Shown piece by piece: positions 1-6,326 of a DNA stretch of 8,170 bases. A program made the position numbers and the translations under genes. The notes beneath the pieces were generated by a model. That model had not been told where the DNA came from and ran no database searches. It saw only the letters and a program-made list of their open reading frames with translations. Position 1 is the stretch's first letter, and every line of letters begins with the position of its first letter. The stretch is taken from contig DAJO01000026.1 of assembly GCA_002498985.1 (NCBI GenBank), positions 1-8,170 of the forward strand, read 5' to 3'. Origin of the DNA: Euryarchaeota archaeon UBA257. GTDB taxonomy: Archaea > Thermoplasmatota > Poseidoniia > Poseidoniales > Thalassarchaeaceae.

Positions 1-1
1 A

Positions 2-1480
2 GCTAATATGATTCCAGTAGTATATAGTGAGGTTATAAAAAATAAGAAAACACCTATGTTCGATATAATATATCATTTAATTAGTTCTGAACATGAATCA
101 GTTCCATTCACAGAAATTAAGATTACAGACGAAGAACAAGAAGAAATACTAGCAATATCTCAAAGAGAAGATCTTCTTCGTTTAATGCAGAATTCAATAG
201 CTCCTTCTATATTTTCAACGGGTGTAATGAATTTCGTTAAAAGGTCACTCGCACTACAATTATTCGGTGGTGTTTCAAGAAAAAATTCAGACGGAACTCG
301 CACTAGAGGAGATATCCACATTCTAATAATGGGTGATCCAGGTGTTGCAAAATCTCAGCTATTGACTTACGTTTCAGAACTTTCTCCCCGCGGCAAGTTT
401 GCATCAGGAGGGGGTGTTTCCGGTGCAGGATTAACAGCCGCAGCAGTTAGAGATACCTTTGCTGATGGAAGGTTCTCTTTGGAAGCAGGAGTATTGCCAT
501 TATCTGATAGAGGATTAGCTGCTATTGATGAGTTTGATAAAATATCTGATGATGACAGAAAAGTCATGCATCCAGCAATGGAACAACAGAGAATTGATAT
601 TTCCAAAGGAGGAATAACTGCTTCTTTACCTTCTAGATGTGCAATTATTGCCGCAGCCAACCCGAAAGATGGTCGTTTCTCCAACCGTGCGGCCAATACT
701 AGCGTCATACGTTCATTCAAGGAAACAGGTTTGGAGGCTCCACTGGCTTCTAGATTTGACATAATTTGGATGATGAGAGATGAGGTTAAAGCAGAAAATG
801 ATGAAATGATTGCTAAACATATTCTACGTAGTCGTACAAGAGGCGTTCCGGAAGCTCTTATTGATGAATTTGTCGCAATGGATCCTGTTGAAGAAGATAA
901 AGAACAGATAATTAAGGAAGGAGTTGATGGGACAGAACACCTTAGTCAATCTTTCCTTAGAAAGTATATCGCATTCGCTAAAAGAAATTACCATCCTAAC
1001 ATAGATCAAGATGTCATGGCACTAATTCTCGAGTATTATGTCCAAGAAAGACAATCTTACGGACGAGAAGATACAGATGAAGGTGGAGAATCAAATGTAG
1101 TTCCAATTACTGCTAGGGCGTTAGAGGCACTAATCAGACTTACAGAGGCTCATGCACGAATGTTCCTTCGTGAAGATGCCACAGCTGAAGATGCGAAGGT
1201 AGCACTAGCAGTATTCAAGCATTGGAGAGAAGAATCCGGAATAGAAGATGAGTCTGAATTTTCAGGAACATCTGTTAAACAGAGAAACATTAGTGTGATT
1301 GTTAAAAATTTAATCCGTGATATTTGTACTGAAAATGGCAACGTAGCCACGATTTCTGCAATTTACAATAGAGCATTAGCCAAAAAAATAGACGAATCAA
1401 CAGTTGATAGAATTATCCAACAAATGCGTACTAGTGGGATATTATTCCAACCAAAAAATGATGAATATAGTTTTGCTTAG
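2..1480 (+). CDS. mcm: MCM replicative DNA helicase, C-terminal two thirds (partial at window start)
   Basis: This is the ATP-driven hexameric helicase that unwinds DNA at the archaeal replication fork. The reading frame is open to the left edge: the codons before the ATG at position 8 contain no stop, and the first ~40 residues look like the end of the N-terminal OB-fold region. The gene therefore starts outside the window, and roughly 200 residues of a usual 650-700 are missing. Counting from the ATG at 8, the AAA+ core shows Walker A GDPGVAKS (109-116), the pre-sensor-1 hairpin around 197-207, Walker B LAAIDEFDKI (170-179), sensor 1 AAAN (215-218), the arginine finger SRFD (248-251) and a sensor-2 helix with R370 and R377. 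Residues ~425-490 look like the usual C-terminal winged helix. No intein interrupts the core. gatE follows within 40 bp on the same strand. The family assignment is certain. Confidence 0.97.
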   Translation, partial: ANMIPVVYSEVIKNKKTPMFDIIYHLISSEHESVPFTEIKITDEEQEEILAISQREDLLRLMQNSIAPSIFSTGVMNFVKRSLALQLFGGVSRKNSDGTRTRGDIHILIMGDPGVAKSQLLTYVSELSPRGKFASGGGVSGAGLTAAAVRDTFADGRFSLEAGVLPLSDRGLAAIDEFDKISDDDRKVMHPAMEQQRIDISKGGITASLPSRCAIIAAANPKDGRFSNRAANTSVIRSFKETGLEAPLASRFDIIWMMRDEVKAENDEMIAKHILRSRTRGVPEALIDEFVAMDPVEEDKEQIIKEGVDGTEHLSQSFLRKYIAFAKRNYHPNIDQDVMALILEYYVQERQSYGREDTDEGGESNVVPITARALEALIRLTEAHARMFLREDATAEDAKVALAVFKHWREESGIEDESEFSGTSVKQRNISVIVKNLIRDICTENGNVATISAIYNRALAKKIDESTVDRIIQQMRTSGILFQPKNDEYSFA

Positions 1481-1520
1481 CCCCGTTCATCCTATGAAAG
1501 AGAACCTAGTCGTGATTAAT

Positions 1521-3620
1521 ATGGAGCCACGAGGAGACATCAATTCTCCGAGTAATTTAGATCCTCAAAGTCTGGGTTTTATGTGTGGTTTAGAGATCCA
1601 TCAACAATTAGATACTGGAAAATTGCACTCTCGTATGCCTAGCCAATTGTTCGATTATTCATTAAATGAAATACCCGAAAACTGGGCACGTTCTCAAAGA
1701 AAATTACGAGCAGCCCAAGGAGAAGGGGGCCAAATAGATATCACTGCACGTTTCGAATCACGTAGAAATCGGTCTTTTGTCTATATCCAACCTCCTAACG
1801 CTGGTTTGATTGAGTTAGATGAGGCACCACCATTGAATCATGACAATAATGCTGTCGATGCAGTGTTGACAATGGCGGCAATGATGAAAGCCAAACCAGT
1901 ATCTTCAATGCAGGCCATGAGAAAAACTGTAGTTGATGGTTCTAACACTAGTGGTTTCCAGAGAACAACATTAGTCGCAACTGATGGAGTAATTGAAACT
2001 GATGTAGGCGCAGTAGGTATTGACGTAGTTTGCCTCGAAGAAGATTCAGCCAGGAAATTAGAGAGTGAATTAACCCCAGAGGGCGAGGTGGTTTACTATA
2101 CTCTAGATAGACTTGGAATGCCTTTAGTCGAGATTGCAACAGCCCCAGATATTCGAACTCCAGAACATGCAAAAGAGGTCGCTTTGCATCTTGGCACATT
2201 ATTACGTGATACCCGTTTAGTTAGGAGAGGATTGGGTTCCATTAGACAAGATCTGAATGTCAGTATTGCTTGTGGTGTAAGAGTAGAAATCAAAGGCTGT
2301 CAAGATTTAGATTGGATTCCTAAAATAATTCGGTTAGAAATGGCTCGACAATTACATATGTATCGGTTATGTAATCAATTACGACAAGAAGCAGACCTCC
2401 CTCTTTTACCTCCAGATCGTAGACTAGACTCTAAACCAGTTGAAAATAGAGTTGCTCTATCTGCCTTATCTAGACTTCCATTTCAGACTCATGATTTGAC
2501 AGATGTTTTTTCTAATTCTTCATCCCAAATGATACAAAATTCAATACTATCGGGTTCTGTTGTTATGGGCCTTAAACTGAAAGGATTTTCAGGGAAAATT
2601 GGTTGCAAAGAAATAGACGAAAATGGCTCACAGTTACCTCGTCTTGGAAGAGAGTTAGCAAGTTCTGCCAAGCAAGCAGGAGTAGCCGGTATTTTCCATT
2701 CTGATGAATTACCTGCTTATGGCATTACAGAAAAAGAAGTCATTAATGTAAGAGCTGCAATGTCATTATCTGAATCCGACGCTTTCATATTATGCGTAGC
2801 ACCTAGTTGGCAGGCAAAATTAGCTCTTGAATCAGCCCTACTCAGGGCAAGAGCAGCCTATCATAGAATACCTGGCGAAGTTCGCAACGTCATAATTAGA
2901 AAAGGTTCTCCCGAAGACGGAACTACTACTGCTATGCGGCCTTTGCCCAGTGGTGCACGCATGTATCCTGAAACGGATATACAAATATTGAACTTAGAAT
3001 CTCACAGATGGGAGAAAATTAGTAACAATTTACCTATGGATAAGCAGCAGAGATTGTTAAGACTACAAAAATATGATATTTCAAGTAATCAGGTTGAAGC
3101 AATATTGGGGAATGAATTAGATGATATATTTGTGTCAGGATTAACAGATAACGAGTTATCGTCCCCAATTCTTCCTGCCAAGCCATGGGCATCAATTTTA
3201 TTAGACAATTCAAGATCTGAGATTTCTAAAAAATCTGATATACCGATATCAAATATACCTTGGGAATTATTAGCACTATTGGTGTATTCAAAAGAGCAAG
3301 GAGTCCTTACTAGGGAAGGAATAGTTCCTATGGGTTGTAAGTATCTATTGAGTTCTGATGAGGATTTTTCTACATTCGATAAAAAAATAGATTGGTTATC
3401 TAAAACAGCTGAAATCGAAGGATTTGCTCCTGCTGACAGCTCCTCTGTAGAGGAGGTAATTGACGCAATAATTTCGGATAAGATAGACTTCATCAAGGAC
3501 AAGGGAATGGCCGCAGTAGGTCCATTAATGGGGATGGTTATGGCAAATCTTGGAGGCTCTGCAGATGGTAAATTAGTTAATTCGATTTTATTGGAAAAAA
3601 TCAAGCAAGTAGAAAAGTAA
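1521..3620 (+). CDS. gatE: Glutamyl-tRNA(Gln) amidotransferase subunit E
   Basis: GatE is the tRNA-binding, kinase-like subunit of archaeal GatDE, which converts Glu-tRNA(Gln) to Gln-tRNA(Gln) using ammonia supplied by GatD; gatD is not in this window. With the ATG at 1521 the protein has 699 residues. It shows GLEIHQQLDT (23-32), the GatB/GatE signature RKTVVDGSNTSGFQRT (134-149), LDRLGMPLVEI (195-205), GLGSIRQDLNVSI (237-249) and VEIKG (255-259). These are followed by an AspRS-like GAD insertion (~350-425), ARMYPETD (479-486) and a YqeY/GatB-type tail ending with a GPLMGMVM motif near 667. The frame stays open into mcm. I chose 1521 because family members have only a short leader before GLEIHQQLD; ATG 1494, just after the mcm stop, is an alternative. 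Neither has a clear Shine-Dalgarno. It is longer than the ~620-640 usual for GatE, and the usual cysteine pair after the LDT motif is replaced (KLHSRMPS, 34-41). A T5 tract follows the stop. Confidence 0.95.
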   Translation: MEPRGDINSPSNLDPQSLGFMCGLEIHQQLDTGKLHSRMPSQLFDYSLNEIPENWARSQRKLRAAQGEGGQIDITARFESRRNRSFVYIQPPNAGLIELDEAPPLNHDNNAVDAVLTMAAMMKAKPVSSMQAMRKTVVDGSNTSGFQRTTLVATDGVIETDVGAVGIDVVCLEEDSARKLESELTPEGEVVYYTLDRLGMPLVEIATAPDIRTPEHAKEVALHLGTLLRDTRLVRRGLGSIRQDLNVSIACGVRVEIKGCQDLDWIPKIIRLEMARQLHMYRLCNQLRQEADLPLLPPDRRLDSKPVENRVALSALSRLPFQTHDLTDVFSNSSSQMIQNSILSGSVVMGLKLKGFSGKIGCKEIDENGSQLPRLGRELASSAKQAGVAGIFHSDELPAYGITEKEVINVRAAMSLSESDAFILCVAPSWQAKLALESALLRARAAYHRIPGEVRNVIIRKGSPEDGTTTAMRPLPSGARMYPETDIQILNLESHRWEKISNNLPMDKQQRLLRLQKYDISSNQVEAILGNELDDIFVSGLTDNELSSPILPAKPWASILLDNSRSEISKKSDIPISNIPWELLALLVYSKEQGVLTREGIVPMGCKYLLSSDEDFSTFDKKIDWLSKTAEIEGFAPADSSSVEEVIDAIISDKIDFIKDKGMAAVGPLMGMVMANLGGSADGKLVNSILLEKIKQVEK

Positions 3621-3673
3621 TTTTTCTGGTAATCCTACCTTTGTCAATATTAATCTACTTTGTTACAACCCGT

Positions 3674-4315
3674 ATGGTTTCCATGTCTACTTTAATCACA
3701 ACGATTGCGGTGATTATTGTAACGAGTTTATTAGGATATTTAGCCTCATCAGAGCAATATAGACTAAAATTTGCTTCAGTCATATTTCTTGTTATGCTAT
3801 TACTTTCATCAAGTACATTATCTTATGAATGGAGTAGAATGACTTCAGAGCTAGTAGATAATGAAGAAGACCCACATCATGGCCTACCAGATATCTGGAA
3901 TGGTAAGCAGGTGGTTTGCTTCCATTTTCCTGAGGGGGCATCTCCACCCGAATTCTCTGATGGTAGGCATCACATAGACTATGATGGTACGGATTTTAAG
4001 ATAGATAGAAATTGGGATTCAACAGGCGCTTGTGTTGGCGGATTTGAAGGATATGAAGTAGGTATAGATTTACTGAATGCAGCTGTAGAAGTAAGACCAA
4101 ACCTTCTTGCCCTCAATATCACTGAATTTTCTTTTGGAATAATGGTAGATTCTATCGGAGGAGTAATTCCTTGTGAAGTATATACTTGTGCGGAAGATTG
4201 GTCTTCAGGGGCATATTGGGAAATATTAAACGATGGAGCATACTCAATGATCGGTATTTCTGATTTAGCATTGAATGATGATACAGTAGTTACTTGGCAA
4301 ATTAGAGTTTATTGA
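3674..4315 (+). CDS. Membrane-anchored DUF4430 (transcobalamin C-terminal-like) domain protein
   Basis: With the ATG at 3674 this is a 213-residue protein. It has two hydrophobic segments (about 7-24 and 32-49), an acidic linker and a soluble domain (~77-213) with four cysteines (82, 120, 167, 172) that could form two disulfides outside the cell. The soluble part resembles the DUF4430/transcobalamin-like C-terminal domain. It has a helix like the family's early segment (GIDLLNAAVEV, ~130-140), then a strand containing VDSIGG, then YWEILNDG (181-188), and a tail GISDLALNDD..VTWQI like the family's 'SVGxxxxxLxDGDxIxW' ending. In characterised families this fold binds cobalamin or sits in surface proteins associated with vitamin uptake. 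The next gene encodes an ECF S-component-like protein, which supports a substrate-capture role (inference). Starts at TTG 3641 and ATG 3683 are also possible; no Shine-Dalgarno decides among them. The domain call rests on pattern memory, so the function is only moderately sure. Confidence 0.7.
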   Translation: MVSMSTLITTIAVIIVTSLLGYLASSEQYRLKFASVIFLVMLLLSSSTLSYEWSRMTSELVDNEEDPHHGLPDIWNGKQVVCFHFPEGASPPEFSDGRHHIDYDGTDFKIDRNWDSTGACVGGFEGYEVGIDLLNAAVEVRPNLLALNITEFSFGIMVDSIGGVIPCEVYTCAEDWSSGAYWEILNDGAYSMIGISDLALNDDTVVTWQIRVY

Positions 4316-4342
4316 TTTAACAATAACTGCATCCAATAAAAA

Positions 4343-4353
4343 TTGTATATTTT
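4343..4353 (+). promoter_or_regulatory. Candidate TATA box upstream of the S-component gene
   Basis: The AT-rich element TTGTATATTTT lies in the 101-bp spacer after the DUF4430 gene, about 65 bp before the ATG at 4417. A start of transcription some 25 bp downstream would give a 5' leader of about 40 bases. The region is AT-rich throughout, so chance occurrence is likely; the gene could equally be read from upstream. Confidence 0.25.
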
Positions 4354-4416
4354 CTCCATCTTCAAGATTGAATCAGAGTAATCATCAATAACATAATCAC
4401 ATTGGACTGCTTACCT

Positions 4417-5070
4417 ATGTTATTCGATGCGCATGCAACGGCTCTTTCTCCTAATGAACAATTTGTTCTAGATTTGGTGATAGTAACGGTTGCAGTTGCT
4501 TCATTGATATTTACAGATAATAAGTTTAAGTCGAAGAAACCCGGTTTAATTTTTACAATTCTAGTAGTTTTAGCAATTTCTGGAAGATTACTCTTAAATC
4601 CAATTCCGAACGTTCAACCAGTCACATTTTTGGCAATAATGGTAGGTATTTATTTCGGCATTTCTTACTCAATAGCCTTTGCGACTGTAGTCACGCTTTC
4701 TTCTAATGTAATGCTAGAACACGGCATTTGGTCTAACTACCAAATAATCGGTTGGGCATCTGTAGGAATATTAGCAGCATTATTAAGAAATCAATTCATC
4801 CAAAATGAGAAATTAAATATCAGAAATCTTGCAATTTTCGCAGCCTTTTCTGGATTCTTATTTGACTGGATAGTTTCCTTGAGTATCCTTCACAATGTGG
4901 ACACATCATTCTTCCTAATCTATCTCTTAAATGGATTTTTCTTTGACTTATTACATGCGGGCGGAAATGTCGTATTTGTTGCTTGGTTTGCGAATCCACT
5001 GAGTGAATTAATGAATAGACATACTAACCTTACAAATTCTAAGGCGGTGCCTGAACTTGTCTCAAACTAA
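4417..5070 (+). CDS. ECF-transporter S-component-like integral membrane protein (putative vitamin/corrinoid transporter)
   Basis: A 217-residue, very hydrophobic protein with about six membrane segments (roughly 16-33, 43-60, 69-95, 108-124, 137-156 and 163-193). It has the layout and landmarks of substrate-binding S-components of energy-coupling factor transporters. These are SGRLLLNPIPNVQP (55-68) at the entry to a membrane helix, a glycine-containing helix after it, SNVMLEHGIWSNYQIIGW (96-113), and a C-terminal helix GNVVFVAWFANPL (183-195) followed by a polar tail. The 'R-x-x-P-x-VQP' and 'G-x-W-x-x-x-Q-x-x-W' pattern is that of a bacterial S-component group found beside DUF4430 proteins, and here the preceding gene encodes such a protein. 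The T-component and ATPases that would power it are not in the window. The ATG at 4417 was preferred over TTG 4402. Its 3' end overlaps the pth2 start by 14 bases. The S-component call is fairly sure, the ligand is inference. Confidence 0.72.
   Translation: MLFDAHATALSPNEQFVLDLVIVTVAVASLIFTDNKFKSKKPGLIFTILVVLAISGRLLLNPIPNVQPVTFLAIMVGIYFGISYSIAFATVVTLSSNVMLEHGIWSNYQIIGWASVGILAALLRNQFIQNEKLNIRNLAIFAAFSGFLFDWIVSLSILHNVDTSFFLIYLLNGFFFDLLHAGGNVVFVAWFANPLSELMNRHTNLTNSKAVPELVSN
5041..5049 (+). promoter_or_regulatory. Shine-Dalgarno-like site for pth2
   Basis: AAGGCGGTG matches the archaeal anti-Shine-Dalgarno complement (GGAGGTG) with one mismatch and lies 7 bases before TTG 5057. It sits inside the coding sequence of the S-component gene and supports translational coupling and a TTG start for pth2. 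Confidence 0.5.
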
Positions 5071-5425
5071 TGAACTGACAATGGTATTGGTCACTAGGAG
5101 TGATCTTACATTATCGAAAGGCAAGCTTGCTGCGCAGTGCAGTCACGCAACTGCAGAATGCATACTCAAAGCAAAACGAATTGCCCCTAAGATATTAGAA
5201 AAGTATCGCGCTAATGGTGCAAGAAAAATTGTTTGTAGTGCTAGTAACCTTGAGAGTCTAAAACGTATCTTCGGTGAAGCGAATGAGGCTGGATTGATTT
5301 GTTACATGGTAAAAGATGCTGGACATACCGAAATACCATCAGGTACAGTAACAGTAGTAGGAATAGGTCCAGGACCGCGTTCTACTGTAGATACAATTAC
5401 TAGTAGTCTACCACTTGTAAAATAG
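5057..5425 (+). CDS. pth2: Peptidyl-tRNA hydrolase, archaeal/eukaryotic type (Pth2)
   Basis: Pth2 cleaves the ester bond of peptidyl-tRNAs that drop off ribosomes, recycling the tRNA in the cytoplasm. The 122-residue product has the family's full length and order of motifs. It begins with strand MVLVTRSDL (9-17), then the catalytic SKGKLAAQCSHA helix start (20-31), a middle section around NLESLKRIF, and the active-site stretch KDAGHTEIPSGT (86-97) with the conserved Asp (87) and Thr (91), ending in GIGPGPRS. I chose TTG 5057 over ATG 5081. The ATG would begin inside the first beta strand, whereas TTG gives a complete strand and has a Shine-Dalgarno-like AAGGCGGTG 7 bases upstream. This start overlaps the preceding membrane protein gene by 14 bases, so the two are probably translated from one message. 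Identity is certain; the start is likely but not proven. Confidence 0.94.
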   Translation: MSQTNELTMVLVTRSDLTLSKGKLAAQCSHATAECILKAKRIAPKILEKYRANGARKIVCSASNLESLKRIFGEANEAGLICYMVKDAGHTEIPSGTVTVVGIGPGPRSTVDTITSSLPLVK

Positions 5426-5506
5426 TTTAGAATTATTTTACGGCTAAACTGGAGGATTTTCATCCCCCAGTCTGCCTTACGATTTTTCATTGAATTATTG
5501 TTTTTT
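5425..5506 (+). terminator. Hairpins and T-tracts ending the + strand cluster
   Basis: Right after pth2, GTTTAG (5425-5430) can pair perfectly with CTAAAC (5444-5449). A second stem, ACTGGAGG (5448-5455) with CCCCCAGT (5464-5471), has one mismatch and an 8-base loop. The two stems share two bases, so they compete. T5 (5483-5487) and T6 (5501-5506) follow, as expected for archaeal U-tract termination. The second stem also lies just past the end of the convergent gene and could serve its transcript, though no T-tract follows on that strand. Confidence 0.45.
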
Positions 5507-6093
5507 CAAAGATTCTCATCGATCTTACCAGCAATCATTGCTCCAAGACCTACGACTAAACCATCTACTACCCATGTACTAGCTGAGTTCACTATGTCAT
5601 CTCCACCACTTAATAGGTTAGATGCCATATCATGTGCTCCACCAACACCCATACCTAGGGCACCAGCAGCCATTACAATAGCAATAGCAGTCATCCAAGC
5701 ATCACAACGGCTATGAATAGTGCCAATTATTGCTCCAGCAGCTAACATAGTCACCATTGGCCACAAATCAAATGACCACATATCTCCTGCTGCATATCCT
5801 GTTTCAATTTCCCCACCCTCAGTCATCATTAGGATAGCTGCGGCAGCACCGATCACTTGTGCAATCAAACGCATACCATTGTTCATCCAGTTATCTTGGT
5901 CTTGCATATCGCCAGTCATTATGGTCATCCACGTAAACATAGGCAGAATATGTGCGCCAGCCATAGCAGTCATTGCTGCAGCAAGCACTAATCCAGCCAT
6001 AAGGCCGTCTGAACCCATACTACCTAGAACTAACCAAGAGACTACGAAAGCGCCTCCAATTTCACTCATCATTACTTTTTTATCTATTTCCAT
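5506..6093 (-). CDS. Divergent aquaporin/MIP-like six-helix membrane protein lacking NPA motifs
   Basis: A 195-residue hydrophobic protein with about six membrane segments and very high methionine content (23 Met). Its plan recalls the major intrinsic protein (aquaporin) fold. The N-terminal SEIGGAFVVSWLVLGS (10-25) resembles the aquaporin 'AEFxGTFxLVxxGxGS' start. GAHILPMFT (46-54) falls where aquaporins have GAHLNPAVT. RLIAQVIGAAAA (75-86) resembles 'YxxAQxxGAxxA', and GGAHDMASNL (151-160) followed by STWVVDGLVVGLGAMIAG (172-189) mirrors the second NPA loop and last helix. Both NPA boxes are altered (LPM at 50-52, DMA at 155-157), and the selectivity-filter arginine position appears to be Ser. 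Water or glycerol conduction therefore cannot be assumed. It is shorter than the usual ~230 residues. ATG 6093 has a strong GGGAGGA ribosome binding site. It is transcribed alone, convergent with pth2. The MIP relation is inference from pattern and needs a profile search. Confidence 0.6.
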   Translation of the reverse strand: MEIDKKVMMSEIGGAFVVSWLVLGSMGSDGLMAGLVLAAAMTAMAGAHILPMFTWMTIMTGDMQDQDNWMNNGMRLIAQVIGAAAAILMMTEGGEIETGYAAGDMWSFDLWPMVTMLAAGAIIGTIHSRCDAWMTAIAIVMAAGALGMGVGGAHDMASNLLSGGDDIVNSASTWVVDGLVVGLGAMIAGKIDENL

Positions 6094-6100
6094 ATATTTT

Positions 6101-6107
6101 TCCTCCC
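6101..6107 (-). promoter_or_regulatory. Strong Shine-Dalgarno of the MIP-like gene
   Basis: On the - strand GGGAGGA lies 7 bases before ATG 6093. It is the best ribosome binding site in the window and fixes this start over the internal Met codons at residues 8 and 9. Confidence 0.7.
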
Positions 6108-6138
6108 ACGTATGGGCGCTTTTGCGTAATTCGGAGAG

Positions 6139-6148
6139 TATATAATTA
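6139..6148 (-). promoter_or_regulatory. Candidate TATA box of the MIP-like gene
   Basis: On the - strand TAATTATATA lies about 45 bases before ATG 6093. A transcript starting ~25 bases downstream would have a leader of about 20 bases that includes the GGGAGGA ribosome binding site. The spacing is right for an archaeal promoter, although the whole spacer is AT-rich. Confidence 0.45.
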
Positions 6149-6269
6149 CCAATGGTTGAAAAACGTCTTAAAACCTCTATTCATAGGCTTTTTCCGAATC
6201 GCGGTGTAATATTTAACACTTGATAATAATTAGTAAAGTTAGTGTCTTTTAGGACAAATTATTATTTTT

Positions 6270-6282
6270 AACAAATATACTA
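6270..6282 (+). promoter_or_regulatory. Candidate TATA region of the cysteine dioxygenase gene
   Basis: AACAAATATACTA lies about 45 bases before the GTG start at 6327. A transcript start ~25 bases further on would leave room for the AGGTG ribosome binding site (6311-6315). The inverted repeat at 6284-6307 directly follows and would overlap the transcription start. Confidence 0.35.
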
Positions 6283-6283
6283 T

Positions 6284-6307
6284 TATTGATAGCAATAGTC
6301 ATCAATA
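6284..6307 (+). repeat. Inverted repeat TATTGAT-N10-ATCAATA, possible operator
   Basis: Two perfect 7-base arms, TATTGAT (6284-6290) and ATCAATA (6301-6307), are separated by 10 bases between the candidate TATA region and the start of the cysteine dioxygenase gene. The arms sit about 17 bases apart centre to centre, which could suit a dimeric regulator bound over the transcription start. Several ATAG tetramers occur in and next to it. A chance palindrome in AT-rich DNA remains possible. Confidence 0.35.
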
Positions 6308-6326
6308 GATAGGTGTTGAGAGACAT

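Noticed and set aside
367..762. 131-codon - strand open frame opposite the mcm AAA+ core
   Set aside because: It is antisense to the most conserved part of MCM and has no support of its own.
1404..1520. gatE frame open upstream, with possible starts at 1404, 1458/1461 and 1494
   Set aside because: The earliest starts lie inside mcm and would add up to 39 residues that do not resemble a GatE N-terminus. The short leader from 1521 fits the family better, with 1494 kept as an alternative.
3089..3604. 171-codon - strand open frame opposite the 3' part of gatE
   Set aside because: It lies fully antisense to a well-recognised gene, has no ribosome binding site or recognisable motif, and Ser/Asn/Ile-rich content typical of a shadow frame.
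4316..4416. Spacer before the S-component gene as a possible cobalamin riboswitch or small RNA
   Set aside because: It is about 100 bases, AT-rich, without B12-box-like sequence or a stable stem; too short for a cobalamin riboswitch.
5720..6145. Long + strand open frame opposite the MIP-like gene
   Set aside because: It is a mirror of the - strand gene. The - strand frame has a strong ribosome binding site, membrane helices and family-like motifs, while the + frame has low-complexity Ile/Ala/Pro-rich content.
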